A stretch of 64,000 bases of DNA from Aquimarina atlantica (GTDB lineage Bacteria > Bacteroidota > Bacteroidia > Flavobacteriales > Flavobacteriaceae), in assembly GCF_000626715.1 (NCBI RefSeq), contig NZ_AQRA01000001.1, positions 806,001-870,000 of the forward strand, written 5' to 3'. Below the pieces are notes generated by a model. It ran no database searches and was not told the DNA's origin. It was given only the letters and a program-made list of their open reading frames with translations. The translations under genes were made by a program, and so were the position numbers. This document shows, one piece after another, positions 16,235 through 24,297 of this stretch (its first letter is position 1; every line of letters starts with the position of its first letter).

Positions 16235-19015
16235 ATGATTCAAGATATTACAACCTTAGATCCAAAAGAGAATATAATTATTAAAGGAGCTAAACTTCAC
16301 AACCTGAAAGATTTAGATGCCGTTATCCCTAGAAACAAATTAGTAGTCATTACAGGATTATCTGGTTCTGGTAAATCTAGTTTGGCTTTTGATACTTTGT
16401 ATGCCGAAGGACAACGTAGATATGTAGAAAGTCTTTCGTCTTATGCCAGGCAGTTTTTAGGACGTCTTAATAAACCCAAAGTAGATTATATAAAAGGTAT
16501 AGCTCCAGCTATTGCAATAGAGCAAAAAGTAAACTCTACCAATCCAAGATCTACTGTCGGTACTACTACAGAAATATATGATTATTTAAAATTACTTTTT
16601 GCCCGAATAGGTAAGACGTATTCTCCTGTTTCGGGTAATCAGGTAAAAAAAGATAGCGTAACCGATGTTATCGAATACGTAAAATCTTTTGAAGATGGCG
16701 AAAAACTTTTACTCCTCTCTCCTATCCATATCGAAGAAGGTCGTACCCTAGAAGGAAAATTAAAAGTATTACAACAACAGGGATATGCACGTATAAAAAA
16801 TAATGGCACTGTAACCCGGATAGAAGATGCTTCTATACAAGAAAAAGATGATTTTTACCTGGTAGTCGATCGTATTGTAAAAAGAGACGACGAAGATTTT
16901 TATAATCGCTTGGCAGATGCTGTTGATTCTGCATTTTTTGAAGGTAAAGGCACTTGTTTTATCGAAACATTAAAAGAAAGTAACCTAAGACAATTTAGTA
17001 ATAAATTCGAATTAGACGGACTCTCTTTTCTAGAACCTAATATACATTTATTTAGTTTTAATAATCCGTATGGAGCCTGCCCAGAATGCGAAGGGTATGG
17101 TGATGTAATTGGTATCGATGAAGATCTTGTCATCCCAAATACTGCACTAAGTGTATTTGAAGGAGCAGTTTTTCCCTGGAAAGGCGATAGTATGGGATGG
17201 TATAAAGACCAATTGGTAAATAGCGCTTATAAATTTGATTTCCCTATTCATAAACCGTATTTCGAATTATCAGATCAGGATAAAGAATTGCTATGGAAAG
17301 GAAATGAGTATTTTGAAGGGATTACCAGCTTCTTTAAAGAACTGGAAGCCAAAGCTTACAAAATTCAGAATCGGGTAATGCTTTCTCGCTATCGCGGAAA
17401 AACAAAATGTAATACCTGCAAAGGAAAGCGCTTGCGTAAAGAAGCAAACTATGTAAAAATCGATGGAGCTACAATAACAGATCTGGTAGAAAAACCTTTA
17501 AACGAACTAGCTGATTTCTTTAAAAACATAACGCTTAATGAATATGATGCAAAAATTGCTAAGCGTCTTCTTAAAGAAATTAATAGTCGATTAGAGTTTT
17601 TACAAAATGTAGGACTAGAATACTTAACACTTAATCGTAAATCCAACACATTATCGGGTGGTGAATCGCAACGTATTAACCTGGCAACCTCATTAGGAAG
17701 TAGTTTGGTTGGTTCTATGTATATTCTTGATGAGCCTAGTATAGGATTACATCCAAAAGATACCGAAAAGCTGATTAAAGTGCTACAATCTCTTCGTGAT
17801 TTAGGAAATACCGTAATTGTTGTAGAGCACGATGAAGATATTATGAAAGCTGCCGATGAAATCATAGATATTGGCCCCGAAGCAGGTACTTATGGGGGGC
17901 ATGTTGTTGCAACAGGTACTTTTGATCAGATTCTAAAAGCAGATTCTCTTACCGCAAAATACCTAAATGGTGCTCTTGAAATCGAAGTTCCCAAAACCAG
18001 AAGAACCTCAAAATACTATGTCGAAATTATAGGTGCACGTGAGAATAACCTAAAAAATATAGATGTAAAAGTTCCTCTCGGGGTCTTTACAGCTATTACA
18101 GGAGTATCGGGTAGTGGTAAGAGTACACTTGTTAAAAAAATCATTTACCCTTCTTTGCTTAAACAATTAGGAGGATACGGAGAAAAAGCAGGACAGTTTA
18201 CAGAGCTTAAGGGTAACTACAGTAATATAAAACATGTAGAGTTTGTAGATCAAAACCCAATTGGTAGATCCTCGCGCTCTAATCCAGTTACTTATATTAA
18301 AGCCTATGACGATATTCGTAACCTGTTTGCTACTCAAAAATTGTCTGGTATTCGTAATTATAAAGCAAAACATTTTTCTTTTAATGTAGATGGTGGCCGA
18401 TGCGAAACCTGCAAAGGAGAAGGAGAAGTTACCATAGAAATGCAGTTTATGGCCGATGTACATCTAGAATGTGAAACCTGTGGCGGAAAACGCTTTAAAA
18501 AAGATGTTCTCGAAGTAACATTTCATGATAAAAACATCCATGATATACTCTCGATGACCATAGATAATGCTATTGATTTCTTTTCTGATCATAATCAAAC
18601 CAAAATCCAAAGGAAATTACAACCTTTACAAGACGTTGGCTTGGGGTATGTGCAATTAGGACAAAGCTCTTCTACCCTTTCTGGTGGTGAAGCGCAACGA
18701 ATTAAATTAGCTTCCTTTTTAGTAAAAGGAAATACCAAAGACAAAGCTCTATTTATCTTTGATGAACCGACCACAGGGCTTCATTTTCATGATATCAAGA
18801 AATTACTCAAGTCCTTTAATGAATTGATTGCAAAAGGGCATTCTATCTTAGTGATAGAACACAATTTGGATCTTGTAAAATGTGCCGATTATATTATTGA
18901 TCTTGGACAAGAAGGTGGTAAAAACGGAGGTAATATCATTGCAAAAGGTACACCCGAAGAAATTGTAAAAATCAAAGAATCGTATACAGGAGAATACCTA
19001 AAAGAGAAACTCTAA
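16235..19015 (+). CDS. uvrA: Excinuclease ABC subunit A
   Basis: This is UvrA, 926 residues from the ATG at 16235. It dimerises, detects bulky DNA lesions and hands them to UvrB in nucleotide excision repair. Two ABC ATPase modules are visible. The first has Walker A GLSGSGKSS (about residue 40), signature LSGGESQRINLATSLG and Walker B YILDEPSIGLH. The second has Walker A GVSGSGKST, signature LSGGEAQRIKLASFL and Walker B FIFDEPTTGLH. Zinc-finger pairs are present: CPECEG with CNTCKG, and CETCKG with CETCGG. Length is typical for Bacteroidota. It is transcribed alone. Confidence 0.97.
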   Translation: MIQDITTLDPKENIIIKGAKLHNLKDLDAVIPRNKLVVITGLSGSGKSSLAFDTLYAEGQRRYVESLSSYARQFLGRLNKPKVDYIKGIAPAIAIEQKVNSTNPRSTVGTTTEIYDYLKLLFARIGKTYSPVSGNQVKKDSVTDVIEYVKSFEDGEKLLLLSPIHIEEGRTLEGKLKVLQQQGYARIKNNGTVTRIEDASIQEKDDFYLVVDRIVKRDDEDFYNRLADAVDSAFFEGKGTCFIETLKESNLRQFSNKFELDGLSFLEPNIHLFSFNNPYGACPECEGYGDVIGIDEDLVIPNTALSVFEGAVFPWKGDSMGWYKDQLVNSAYKFDFPIHKPYFELSDQDKELLWKGNEYFEGITSFFKELEAKAYKIQNRVMLSRYRGKTKCNTCKGKRLRKEANYVKIDGATITDLVEKPLNELADFFKNITLNEYDAKIAKRLLKEINSRLEFLQNVGLEYLTLNRKSNTLSGGESQRINLATSLGSSLVGSMYILDEPSIGLHPKDTEKLIKVLQSLRDLGNTVIVVEHDEDIMKAADEIIDIGPEAGTYGGHVVATGTFDQILKADSLTAKYLNGALEIEVPKTRRTSKYYVEIIGARENNLKNIDVKVPLGVFTAITGVSGSGKSTLVKKIIYPSLLKQLGGYGEKAGQFTELKGNYSNIKHVEFVDQNPIGRSSRSNPVTYIKAYDDIRNLFATQKLSGIRNYKAKHFSFNVDGGRCETCKGEGEVTIEMQFMADVHLECETCGGKRFKKDVLEVTFHDKNIHDILSMTIDNAIDFFSDHNQTKIQRKLQPLQDVGLGYVQLGQSSSTLSGGEAQRIKLASFLVKGNTKDKALFIFDEPTTGLHFHDIKKLLKSFNELIAKGHSILVIEHNLDLVKCADYIIDLGQEGGKNGGNIIAKGTPEEIVKIKESYTGEYLKEKL

Positions 19016-19050
19016 ATCATCAGAAGCACTATATTCAATACAACTTTTTT

Positions 19051-19292
19051 ACAGCATGCAGTAACTACATATACCATAAGAACGATCTCCTGCAGCGTGC
19101 AGCAACTACATATGTACTAAAAGACGATCTCCTGCAGCGTGCAGTAACTACATATGTACTAAAAGACGATCTCCTGCAGCATGCAGCAACTACATATATA
19201 CCATAAGACGATCTCCTGCAGCATGCAGCAACTACATATACCATAAGAACGATCTCCTGCAGCGTGCAGTAGCTATATGTATACAATAAGAT
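19051..19292. repeat. 42-bp tandem repeat array of palindromic units
   Basis: About five and a half direct copies of a 41-42 bp unit begin GATCTCCTGCAGC. Complete units start at 19084, 19126, 19168, 19210 and 19251, with a partial copy before. Each unit holds the dyad CTGCA-GCG/GCA-TGCAG and an ACATATGT-like palindrome, so each can fold into small hairpins. Copies differ at a few sites (C/T, GTACTAAAA versus ATACCATAA), so the array is not freshly expanded. The open frames across it change frame between copies, which argues against coding. It lies between uvrA and the next gene. Confidence 0.85.
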
Positions 19293-19404
19293 ATCCTTTT
19301 ACGGTATAAAATGATACGTATAATAAATTAAAAAGTATAAACCCTAAAAAATAATAACCTAAAAAACAGATAGTTACTCACAATTTTAGTTTCAAGTATA
19401 CTTT

Positions 19405-19419
19405 TGGCACGCCATTTGA
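19405..19419 (+). promoter_or_regulatory. Sigma-54-like promoter of the Asp-tailed protein
   Basis: TTTTGGCACGCCATTTGAA contains TGGCAC, five bases, then TTGA. This is one base from the RpoN consensus TGGCAC-N5-TTGC with exact spacing. The start codon is about 70 bp downstream. The paralogous gene at 22883 has the same element. Confidence 0.6.
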
Positions 19420-19487
19420 AACACTAGTTATCAAATAGCGGAAGCCGAAAAGCTAATGAGTAGGCATAAACCCAAAACATGTAAGTT

Positions 19488-20144
19488 ATGAAAAAAATGA
19501 TACTTTTTATTGCAGTATTATTACTAGTAGGAACAACTGCACGAGCGACCGACCAAAAACACTCGGATCACAAGGATAGGGTTACAAAACGCTATCACAA
19601 CGCACAACCTATTGTATTTGTAGAGGGCGGGGTACAATTTTTTGTGTATCCAGAAGGAGATATTGATTATAGAATCATTAAAAGAAGAGGAAGGTCCCAC
19701 CATAGAAACTGGAACCGTAACGTACATAATTCGCCCGGTTCATATGCACATCGCAGACACTATAATAACTTCATTAGGTATGATTATTATGGTAGACTAA
19801 AAAAGGTAGGACGTAACTATATTACCTATGACCGATACAATAGAGTACGTAGAATAGGCTCGGTATCTATGCGATATAACAGAAGAGGATTGGTGTATCA
19901 AATAGGAGGGTTATATATCTACTATAAAAAATATGGACGAATAAAGTATGTAGAAGGTAATGTTCATTATGATGGTTGTGGGTATTGTGGAATAGATGGA
20001 TGTTCGATCACCCATTCCCCTTACTATAATCAAAATTGGAAACATAAACACTATAAACATAATGACGATGATGACGATGATGATGACCACTATTATAAAA
20101 ATAGAAAAAGAAAAAAAAGATATAGTGATGATGATGATGATTAG
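19488..20144 (+). CDS. Exported beta-repeat protein with poly-Asp tail
   Basis: This 218-residue protein has a signal peptide (cleaved near ARATD, residue about 20). The body carries FVEGGVQFFVYPEGDIDYRI and several Y-x-x-Y/GR repeats (YDYYGRLKKVG, YDRYNRVRRIG, YNRRGLVYQIGGLYIYYKKYGRIKYVEG) that resemble short beta-hairpins. The tail is low complexity: a run of eight Asp, a basic YYKNRKRKKR block, then five more Asp. It is paralogous to the protein at 22883 in the repeat region. The Asp-rich end could bind calcium. Function is unknown. Confidence 0.82.
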   Translation: MKKMILFIAVLLLVGTTARATDQKHSDHKDRVTKRYHNAQPIVFVEGGVQFFVYPEGDIDYRIIKRRGRSHHRNWNRNVHNSPGSYAHRRHYNNFIRYDYYGRLKKVGRNYITYDRYNRVRRIGSVSMRYNRRGLVYQIGGLYIYYKKYGRIKYVEGNVHYDGCGYCGIDGCSITHSPYYNQNWKHKHYKHNDDDDDDDDHYYKNRKRKKRYSDDDDD

Positions 20145-20170
20145 ATAATATAAAGATTGGTTAGTTGTTT

Positions 20171-20209
20171 AAACCCCGTTGCCAGGAGTATTTGGTCGCG
20201 GGGTTTTTT
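20171..20209 (+). terminator. Rho-independent terminator
   Basis: AACCCCG (20172-20178) pairs with CGGGGTT (20199-20205), followed by six T. It ends the Asp-tailed protein gene. Confidence 0.88.
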
Positions 20210-20214
20210 ATTTA

Positions 20215-20291
20215 GGGCGTTCGAGCGGGCTATCCGTTGCAATTCCTCACACACCTATGGTGTGCTGTGGGATTTACACTACTATCCCTAA
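20215..20291. repeat. Structured dispersed intergenic element (GGGCGTT...CCCTAACGC type)
   Basis: GCGTT (20217-20221) pairs with AACGC (20287-20291). An inner hairpin pairs CACACC with GGTGTG around a TAT loop and extends outward through ATTCC and GGAT. I recall elements with the same ends (GGGCGTTC..GGGCTATCCG and ATCCCTAACGC) scattered through Bacteroidota genomes with variable GC-rich inner stems. This is a compact single copy here, next to a terminator. Confidence 0.65.
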
Positions 20292-20461
20292 CGCAAAATA
20301 TATATGATGAATTAAAAATATCTCTAAACTAGATGTTACCGAGGTTTAAAGTGTTGTTAACCTTTTTTCAAGACAGCATGAATGTTATATATTTATAGCT
20401 CATCTTGAGTAATCATTTCACTAAATGAGTTCCAGATGAGTTCTATATCAAATCAAAAAAT

Positions 20462-21556
20462 ATGAACTTCTATACAACTTTTCTATTCTTTTTTATAATG
20501 GTTAGTGCATCAATCCATGCTCAAAAAATGCAATTCGAAGACTACGACCCACCCTCTACTCTGGTCGTTCCCGAGACAAAGATTAAAAAAGCAAAATTCC
20601 CCTTTATCGATGTTCATAACCATCAATTTAGAATGCCAACCCAAAATCTACAGGATGTTGTTACCGAAATGGATAAACTAAATATGGGGGTTATGGTAAA
20701 CCTATCAGGAAGAGGTCGAGGGTCTGATGAACATCTTATCAAATCTTTAGAAAACGTAAAAACTAATTTTCCAAACAGATTTATTGTATTTACCAATATT
20801 GATCTTAAAGGAATAGATGAACCTGGGTGGACAGAAAAAACTGTTGCGCAAATAGAAAAAGACGTAGCCATGGGAGCCAACGGATTAAAAATCTATAAAA
20901 GCCAGGGAATGGATAATAAAGATAGTAAAGGCAATCGTATTAAGATAGATGACTCCAGAATAGGACCTGTATGGGAAAAATGTGGTGAGCTAGGTATTCC
21001 GGTTTTGATACATTCTGCAGATCCAAAATCATTTTGGGATCCACATGACAATAAGAATGAGCGCTGGCTAGAACTTAAACTACGATCCAGAAGAAAAAGA
21101 GATCCCAAAGTAACAGGTTCCTGGGAAACCATTATACAAGAACAACACAACATTTTTAAAAAACATAAAAACACCAAATTTATCAATGCACACTTAGGTT
21201 GGTACGGAAACAACCTGGCAAAACTTGCCGAACTTATGGATGAAATGCCCAATATGTATAGCGAGATTGGAGCGGTTATAGCAGAATTAGGTCGGCAACC
21301 TCGGAACGCAAAAGCTTTCCTTACCAAATACCAGGATAGAGTAATGTTTGGAAAAGATTCTTGGAATCCCCAAGAGTATTATACCTATTTCAGGGTTTTA
21401 GAATCAGACGATGAATATTTTCCTTACTACAAAAGATATCACGCTTTCTGGAAAATGTATGGATTAGATCTAGATGATGAAGTATTAAAAAAACTGTATT
21501 ATAAAAATGCATTAAAGGTTATACCCAATATTGATAAAAGCTTATTTCCAAAATAG
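20462..21556 (+). CDS. Exported amidohydrolase-2 family protein
   Basis: This 364-residue protein has a signal peptide (about 1-20, SASIHAQ). The TIM-barrel amidohydrolase fold begins with FIDVHNHQFRMP, whose H-x-H would bind metal. Later come GANGLKIYKSQG, PVLIHSADP with a His ligand, FINAHLGWYGNN with another His, and MFGKDSW with the final Asp. Relatives hydrolyse or decarboxylate small organic substrates; the exact reaction cannot be assigned. It stands alone between a dispersed element and a long palindrome, in a region otherwise holding a repeat-protein pair. Confidence 0.87.
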   Translation: MNFYTTFLFFFIMVSASIHAQKMQFEDYDPPSTLVVPETKIKKAKFPFIDVHNHQFRMPTQNLQDVVTEMDKLNMGVMVNLSGRGRGSDEHLIKSLENVKTNFPNRFIVFTNIDLKGIDEPGWTEKTVAQIEKDVAMGANGLKIYKSQGMDNKDSKGNRIKIDDSRIGPVWEKCGELGIPVLIHSADPKSFWDPHDNKNERWLELKLRSRRKRDPKVTGSWETIIQEQHNIFKKHKNTKFINAHLGWYGNNLAKLAELMDEMPNMYSEIGAVIAELGRQPRNAKAFLTKYQDRVMFGKDSWNPQEYYTYFRVLESDDEYFPYYKRYHAFWKMYGLDLDDEVLKKLYYKNALKVIPNIDKSLFPK

Positions 21557-21595
21557 AAAATAAGCGATTTGTTAGATTTTCTTATCATAATACAA

Positions 21596-21637
21596 TTGAT
21601 ATACAAAATATCGTACATGTGATATTTTGTATATCAA
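21596..21637. terminator. Long perfect inverted repeat between convergent genes
   Basis: A 17-bp arm (TTGATATACAAAATATC, 21596-21612) is repeated inverted at 21621-21637 around an 8-base loop. It follows the amidohydrolase stop by 40 bp and lies 26 bp past the stop of the convergent lipoprotein gene. There is no T-run, so it may act as a processing or stabilising hairpin rather than a classical terminator. Confidence 0.6.
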
Positions 21638-21662
21638 TCTAAACCACAAACCAATTATACTA

Positions 21663-22646
21663 TTAATCTAATAATGCCAGGACATCCAAAATTTCTTGTG
21701 TAGTTTTGGGTTCAAAAGTAAACGAAAGCTCTTCTTCTTCAGAGATAATCACATTTTTAATGGCTAAATACTGTTGATTATTTTCTATTGTAATTGCTAC
21801 ATAAGTAACTGCCAGTCCAACTGGTAAAGAATCTGTATAGCTTTGTATGATTGGAGTCCCAGCATTAAAGATCTTAACAACAGCAGGCAAGTTATTTTCT
21901 TTAAAGACCAAATAAACAGCAGTTTCTGCAGCGTTAGGGCTATTAGTTAAATTTATATAATTTGTAGTTTTTGCTCCTGGATATGCATAAAACTTATCGC
22001 AATTTGACCATCCGGTATCAAATACATCATAGATATAAGAGGACGGAGCTGCATTATACGCTATACCACTAGAACCATTACCAATTCCTATATCTGCTGT
22101 TGCATTCCAAACAATACTTCCATCATTTGTTACTGTACCAGTAAAAGGAAGCATGTCGTTATCCTCTCCTCCAGTAGATGGAACCTGAACTTGATAAAAT
22201 GTACCTGGTGCAATATCCAGAGAATTTCCGTTTTGAGTAACCACAACTTCTGTTTCTCCTTCAGAAAGAAGGAAGGTATTTTCATCAGAAAAATTAACTG
22301 CATTAGTAGGTTTATTCGACAAGATCATTTGACTTGCTGTAAAAATCTCTCTAATAGAAACATCTACTATACCATTAATTAAATTTCCATCACTATCAAC
22401 CAATGAATTTGGAGGAAAAATTACCTTAGTTCCATCCTTTCCAGTAATAGAACCTCCTGTGGTTGCATCAACTTCAAAATCTTGTTTTTGTACTCCATTG
22501 GCCTCATAAAACCCCAGAATATCTTGATAACCAAGAATTTCTTGTTGCGGTAGTGGCTCATCATCATTTTTTGAACAACTACTTATCAAAAAAGCTGCTA
22601 CTAATACCAATATCATTCCGAATATATTCTTTAACGTATTCATCAT
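21663..22646 (-). CDS. Surface lipoprotein of unknown function
   Basis: This 327-residue lipoprotein has the lipobox LISSC (Cys near 24), followed by SKNDDE, which fits the flavobacterial export signal that sends lipoproteins to the cell surface. The body contains GGSITGKDGTKVIFPPNSLVDSDG and a segment like VDVSIREIFTASQMI, a beta-sandwich pattern (ZU5-like in appearance, uncertain). Two ATG codons stand in tandem at the start; either would do. It is a single gene between the two sigma-54-associated paralogues. The role cannot be assigned. Confidence 0.75.
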   Translation of the reverse strand: MMNTLKNIFGMILVLVAAFLISSCSKNDDEPLPQQEILGYQDILGFYEANGVQKQDFEVDATTGGSITGKDGTKVIFPPNSLVDSDGNLINGIVDVSIREIFTASQMILSNKPTNAVNFSDENTFLLSEGETEVVVTQNGNSLDIAPGTFYQVQVPSTGGEDNDMLPFTGTVTNDGSIVWNATADIGIGNGSSGIAYNAAPSSYIYDVFDTGWSNCDKFYAYPGAKTTNYINLTNSPNAAETAVYLVFKENNLPAVVKIFNAGTPIIQSYTDSLPVGLAVTYVAITIENNQQYLAIKNVIISEEEELSFTFEPKTTQEILDVLALLD

Positions 22647-22810
22647 CTTAATTTTTAAAGTTTACACCTTCATATCAATAGATAAAGAATATTGTTACCC
22701 CCTATCATGAATATATTTTTATATTTTTTTCTAGATAGCAGACTCCAAACGATAACAATTTTAAACACTAAAAAAAACACAAATAACTGTTTTACAAACA
22801 ATTAACTTTT

Positions 22811-22825
22811 TGGCACACTGCTTGA
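22811..22825 (+). promoter_or_regulatory. Sigma-54-like promoter of the Arg/Ser-tailed protein
   Basis: TTTTTGGCACACTGCTTGAT contains TGGCAC, five bases, TTGA, with exact RpoN -24/-12 spacing. It lies about 58 bp before the ATG at 22883 and matches the element at 19405 ahead of the paralogue. Confidence 0.6.
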
Positions 22826-22882
22826 TACTATAAAATTGAGAACGAAAAATTAATTTCTATTCTCTTTTTAAAACCACAGATT

Positions 22883-24211
22883 ATGAAAAATTTTGTTTTA
22901 CTTTTTACAGGCTTATTGTTAGCATCATTTACTGCTAACGCTTCAGAAACGAATACAGAATCGTCTGCCAGATATTACAATTATGGAAAATCATTTATTT
23001 TCTCTGAAGGAGGAATCGATTTTTCGGTATATGCAGATGGCCAATTTGATTTTTATATCAATGGACAAAGAAGTGGTGTAAGTATTGGAGTGAATGCGCC
23101 GGGAGTAAATATAAGTTTTAATTCTGGGTATGACTATGACGCTTATGTACAATATGATGATTATGGAGCTGTAGTACAAATAGAAGATACACCTATCTTT
23201 TATGACTATTATGGTAGAATTGTACAAGCAGGAGATATTTACATTAATTATAATAATTATGGTCGTATTTCTAGAGTTGGTGGATTATATGTTCATTATA
23301 ACAGCTACGGAAATTTCTTAAACTGTACAGGTTATATTAACCGCTATAACAGATTTTATGAATACAGACCGTTTCACGCTTATTTTACAGTACCGGTAGT
23401 AAGTAGATGTATTGTATATGAAAGACCATACAGAAGATATTATACTCCATATAGATGCTCATATACCGTATATAGAACTAATTATTATAATGGATATTAC
23501 AGCAGACCTTATAGAAGTCGTAATTATTACAGACCTCATAGTAGAGTAACAAGTTATAACAGAGGATATAGAGGTTCTCGTGCCAGAAGTACCAATTATA
23601 GAACAAGAGATCATAGGACAGCAATGTACAAAAGAAATGATCGTAACTATAGTAGAGTAGCTCGTAGCAGATCTAATTACAATAAGAGTAATGTGACTCG
23701 TAGCAGATCTAATAATTATAGCACCAGAAGTAATGCTAGAAGTAGATCAAATAATTATGGTACCAGAACTACTACCAGAAGTAGATCGATTAACAATAAA
23801 GTTGGAAACATAAACAGAACACGTTCTGTAACACCAAATACAAGAACACGTACAACGAGTAGAAATGCACAAACCAGACAGAGAGTACAATCTAACAATA
23901 GAAGTACACCATCTAGACAAAGAGTGCAATCAACTCAACAAAGAACCCGAAGTGCTGTAACCAACAGACCTAAGTACGACAGAAGCAGTAGATCTCGTAG
24001 CGCAGTTGCAAAAACGAATCAGGTTCGAAGACAAAGAAGTTCTGGTAGAAATTACTCTGGTAATGTAACAAAACGTTCTAATAACAGTCAATATAGTAGT
24101 AAAAGAACAAATAGATCCAGAACAACAACAAATAGACAAAGAAGCAATACTTCTAGCAGAGCATCGAGATCAAACAATTCTCGTTCTCGTAGTAGCAGAA
24201 GTAGAAGCTAA
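22883..24211 (+). CDS. Exported beta-repeat protein with long Arg/Ser-rich tail
   Basis: This 442-residue protein has a signal peptide ending near TANAS. Residues about 30-150 mirror the protein at 19488: FSEGGIDFSVYADGQFDFYI, then YDDYGAVVQIE, YDYYGRIVQAG, YNNYGRISRVGGLYVHYNSYG. The last 250 residues are low complexity: Tyr/Arg/Pro-rich, then a very basic Arg-Ser-Asn-Thr region with repeats such as SRSNNYSTRSNARSRSNNYG. Such an arginine-rich tail could bind acidic polysaccharide, DNA or the poly-Asp tail of the paralogue, all of which are inference. It shares the sigma-54-like promoter type with that paralogue. Confidence 0.82.
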   Translation: MKNFVLLFTGLLLASFTANASETNTESSARYYNYGKSFIFSEGGIDFSVYADGQFDFYINGQRSGVSIGVNAPGVNISFNSGYDYDAYVQYDDYGAVVQIEDTPIFYDYYGRIVQAGDIYINYNNYGRISRVGGLYVHYNSYGNFLNCTGYINRYNRFYEYRPFHAYFTVPVVSRCIVYERPYRRYYTPYRCSYTVYRTNYYNGYYSRPYRSRNYYRPHSRVTSYNRGYRGSRARSTNYRTRDHRTAMYKRNDRNYSRVARSRSNYNKSNVTRSRSNNYSTRSNARSRSNNYGTRTTTRSRSINNKVGNINRTRSVTPNTRTRTTSRNAQTRQRVQSNNRSTPSRQRVQSTQQRTRSAVTNRPKYDRSSRSRSAVAKTNQVRRQRSSGRNYSGNVTKRSNNSQYSSKRTNRSRTTTNRQRSNTSSRASRSNNSRSRSSRSRS

Positions 24212-24251
24212 GAAGATATATAAGACATTAAATTTTTTGGTTGGTTAGTTG

Positions 24252-24297
24252 GAAAATCCCTCTGAGTAGTATGCTTTAAGCACCTCGAGGGATTTTC
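24252..24297. terminator. Terminator overlapping the flippase 3' end
   Basis: GAAAATCCCTC (24252-24262) pairs perfectly with GAGGGATTTTC (24287-24297). The right arm lies inside the last codons of the convergent flippase gene, so the stem probably serves both directions. Confidence 0.75.

Noticed and set aside
19065..19286. 73-residue minus-strand frame with YVVAACCRRSS repeats over the tandem array
   Set aside because: The frame exists only because the unit is near 42 bp; a 41-bp copy shifts it and the repeat pattern is lost. No leader, RBS or terminator fits.
19051..19292. CRISPR array
   Set aside because: Repeats are contiguous with no unique spacers, and no cas genes are present.
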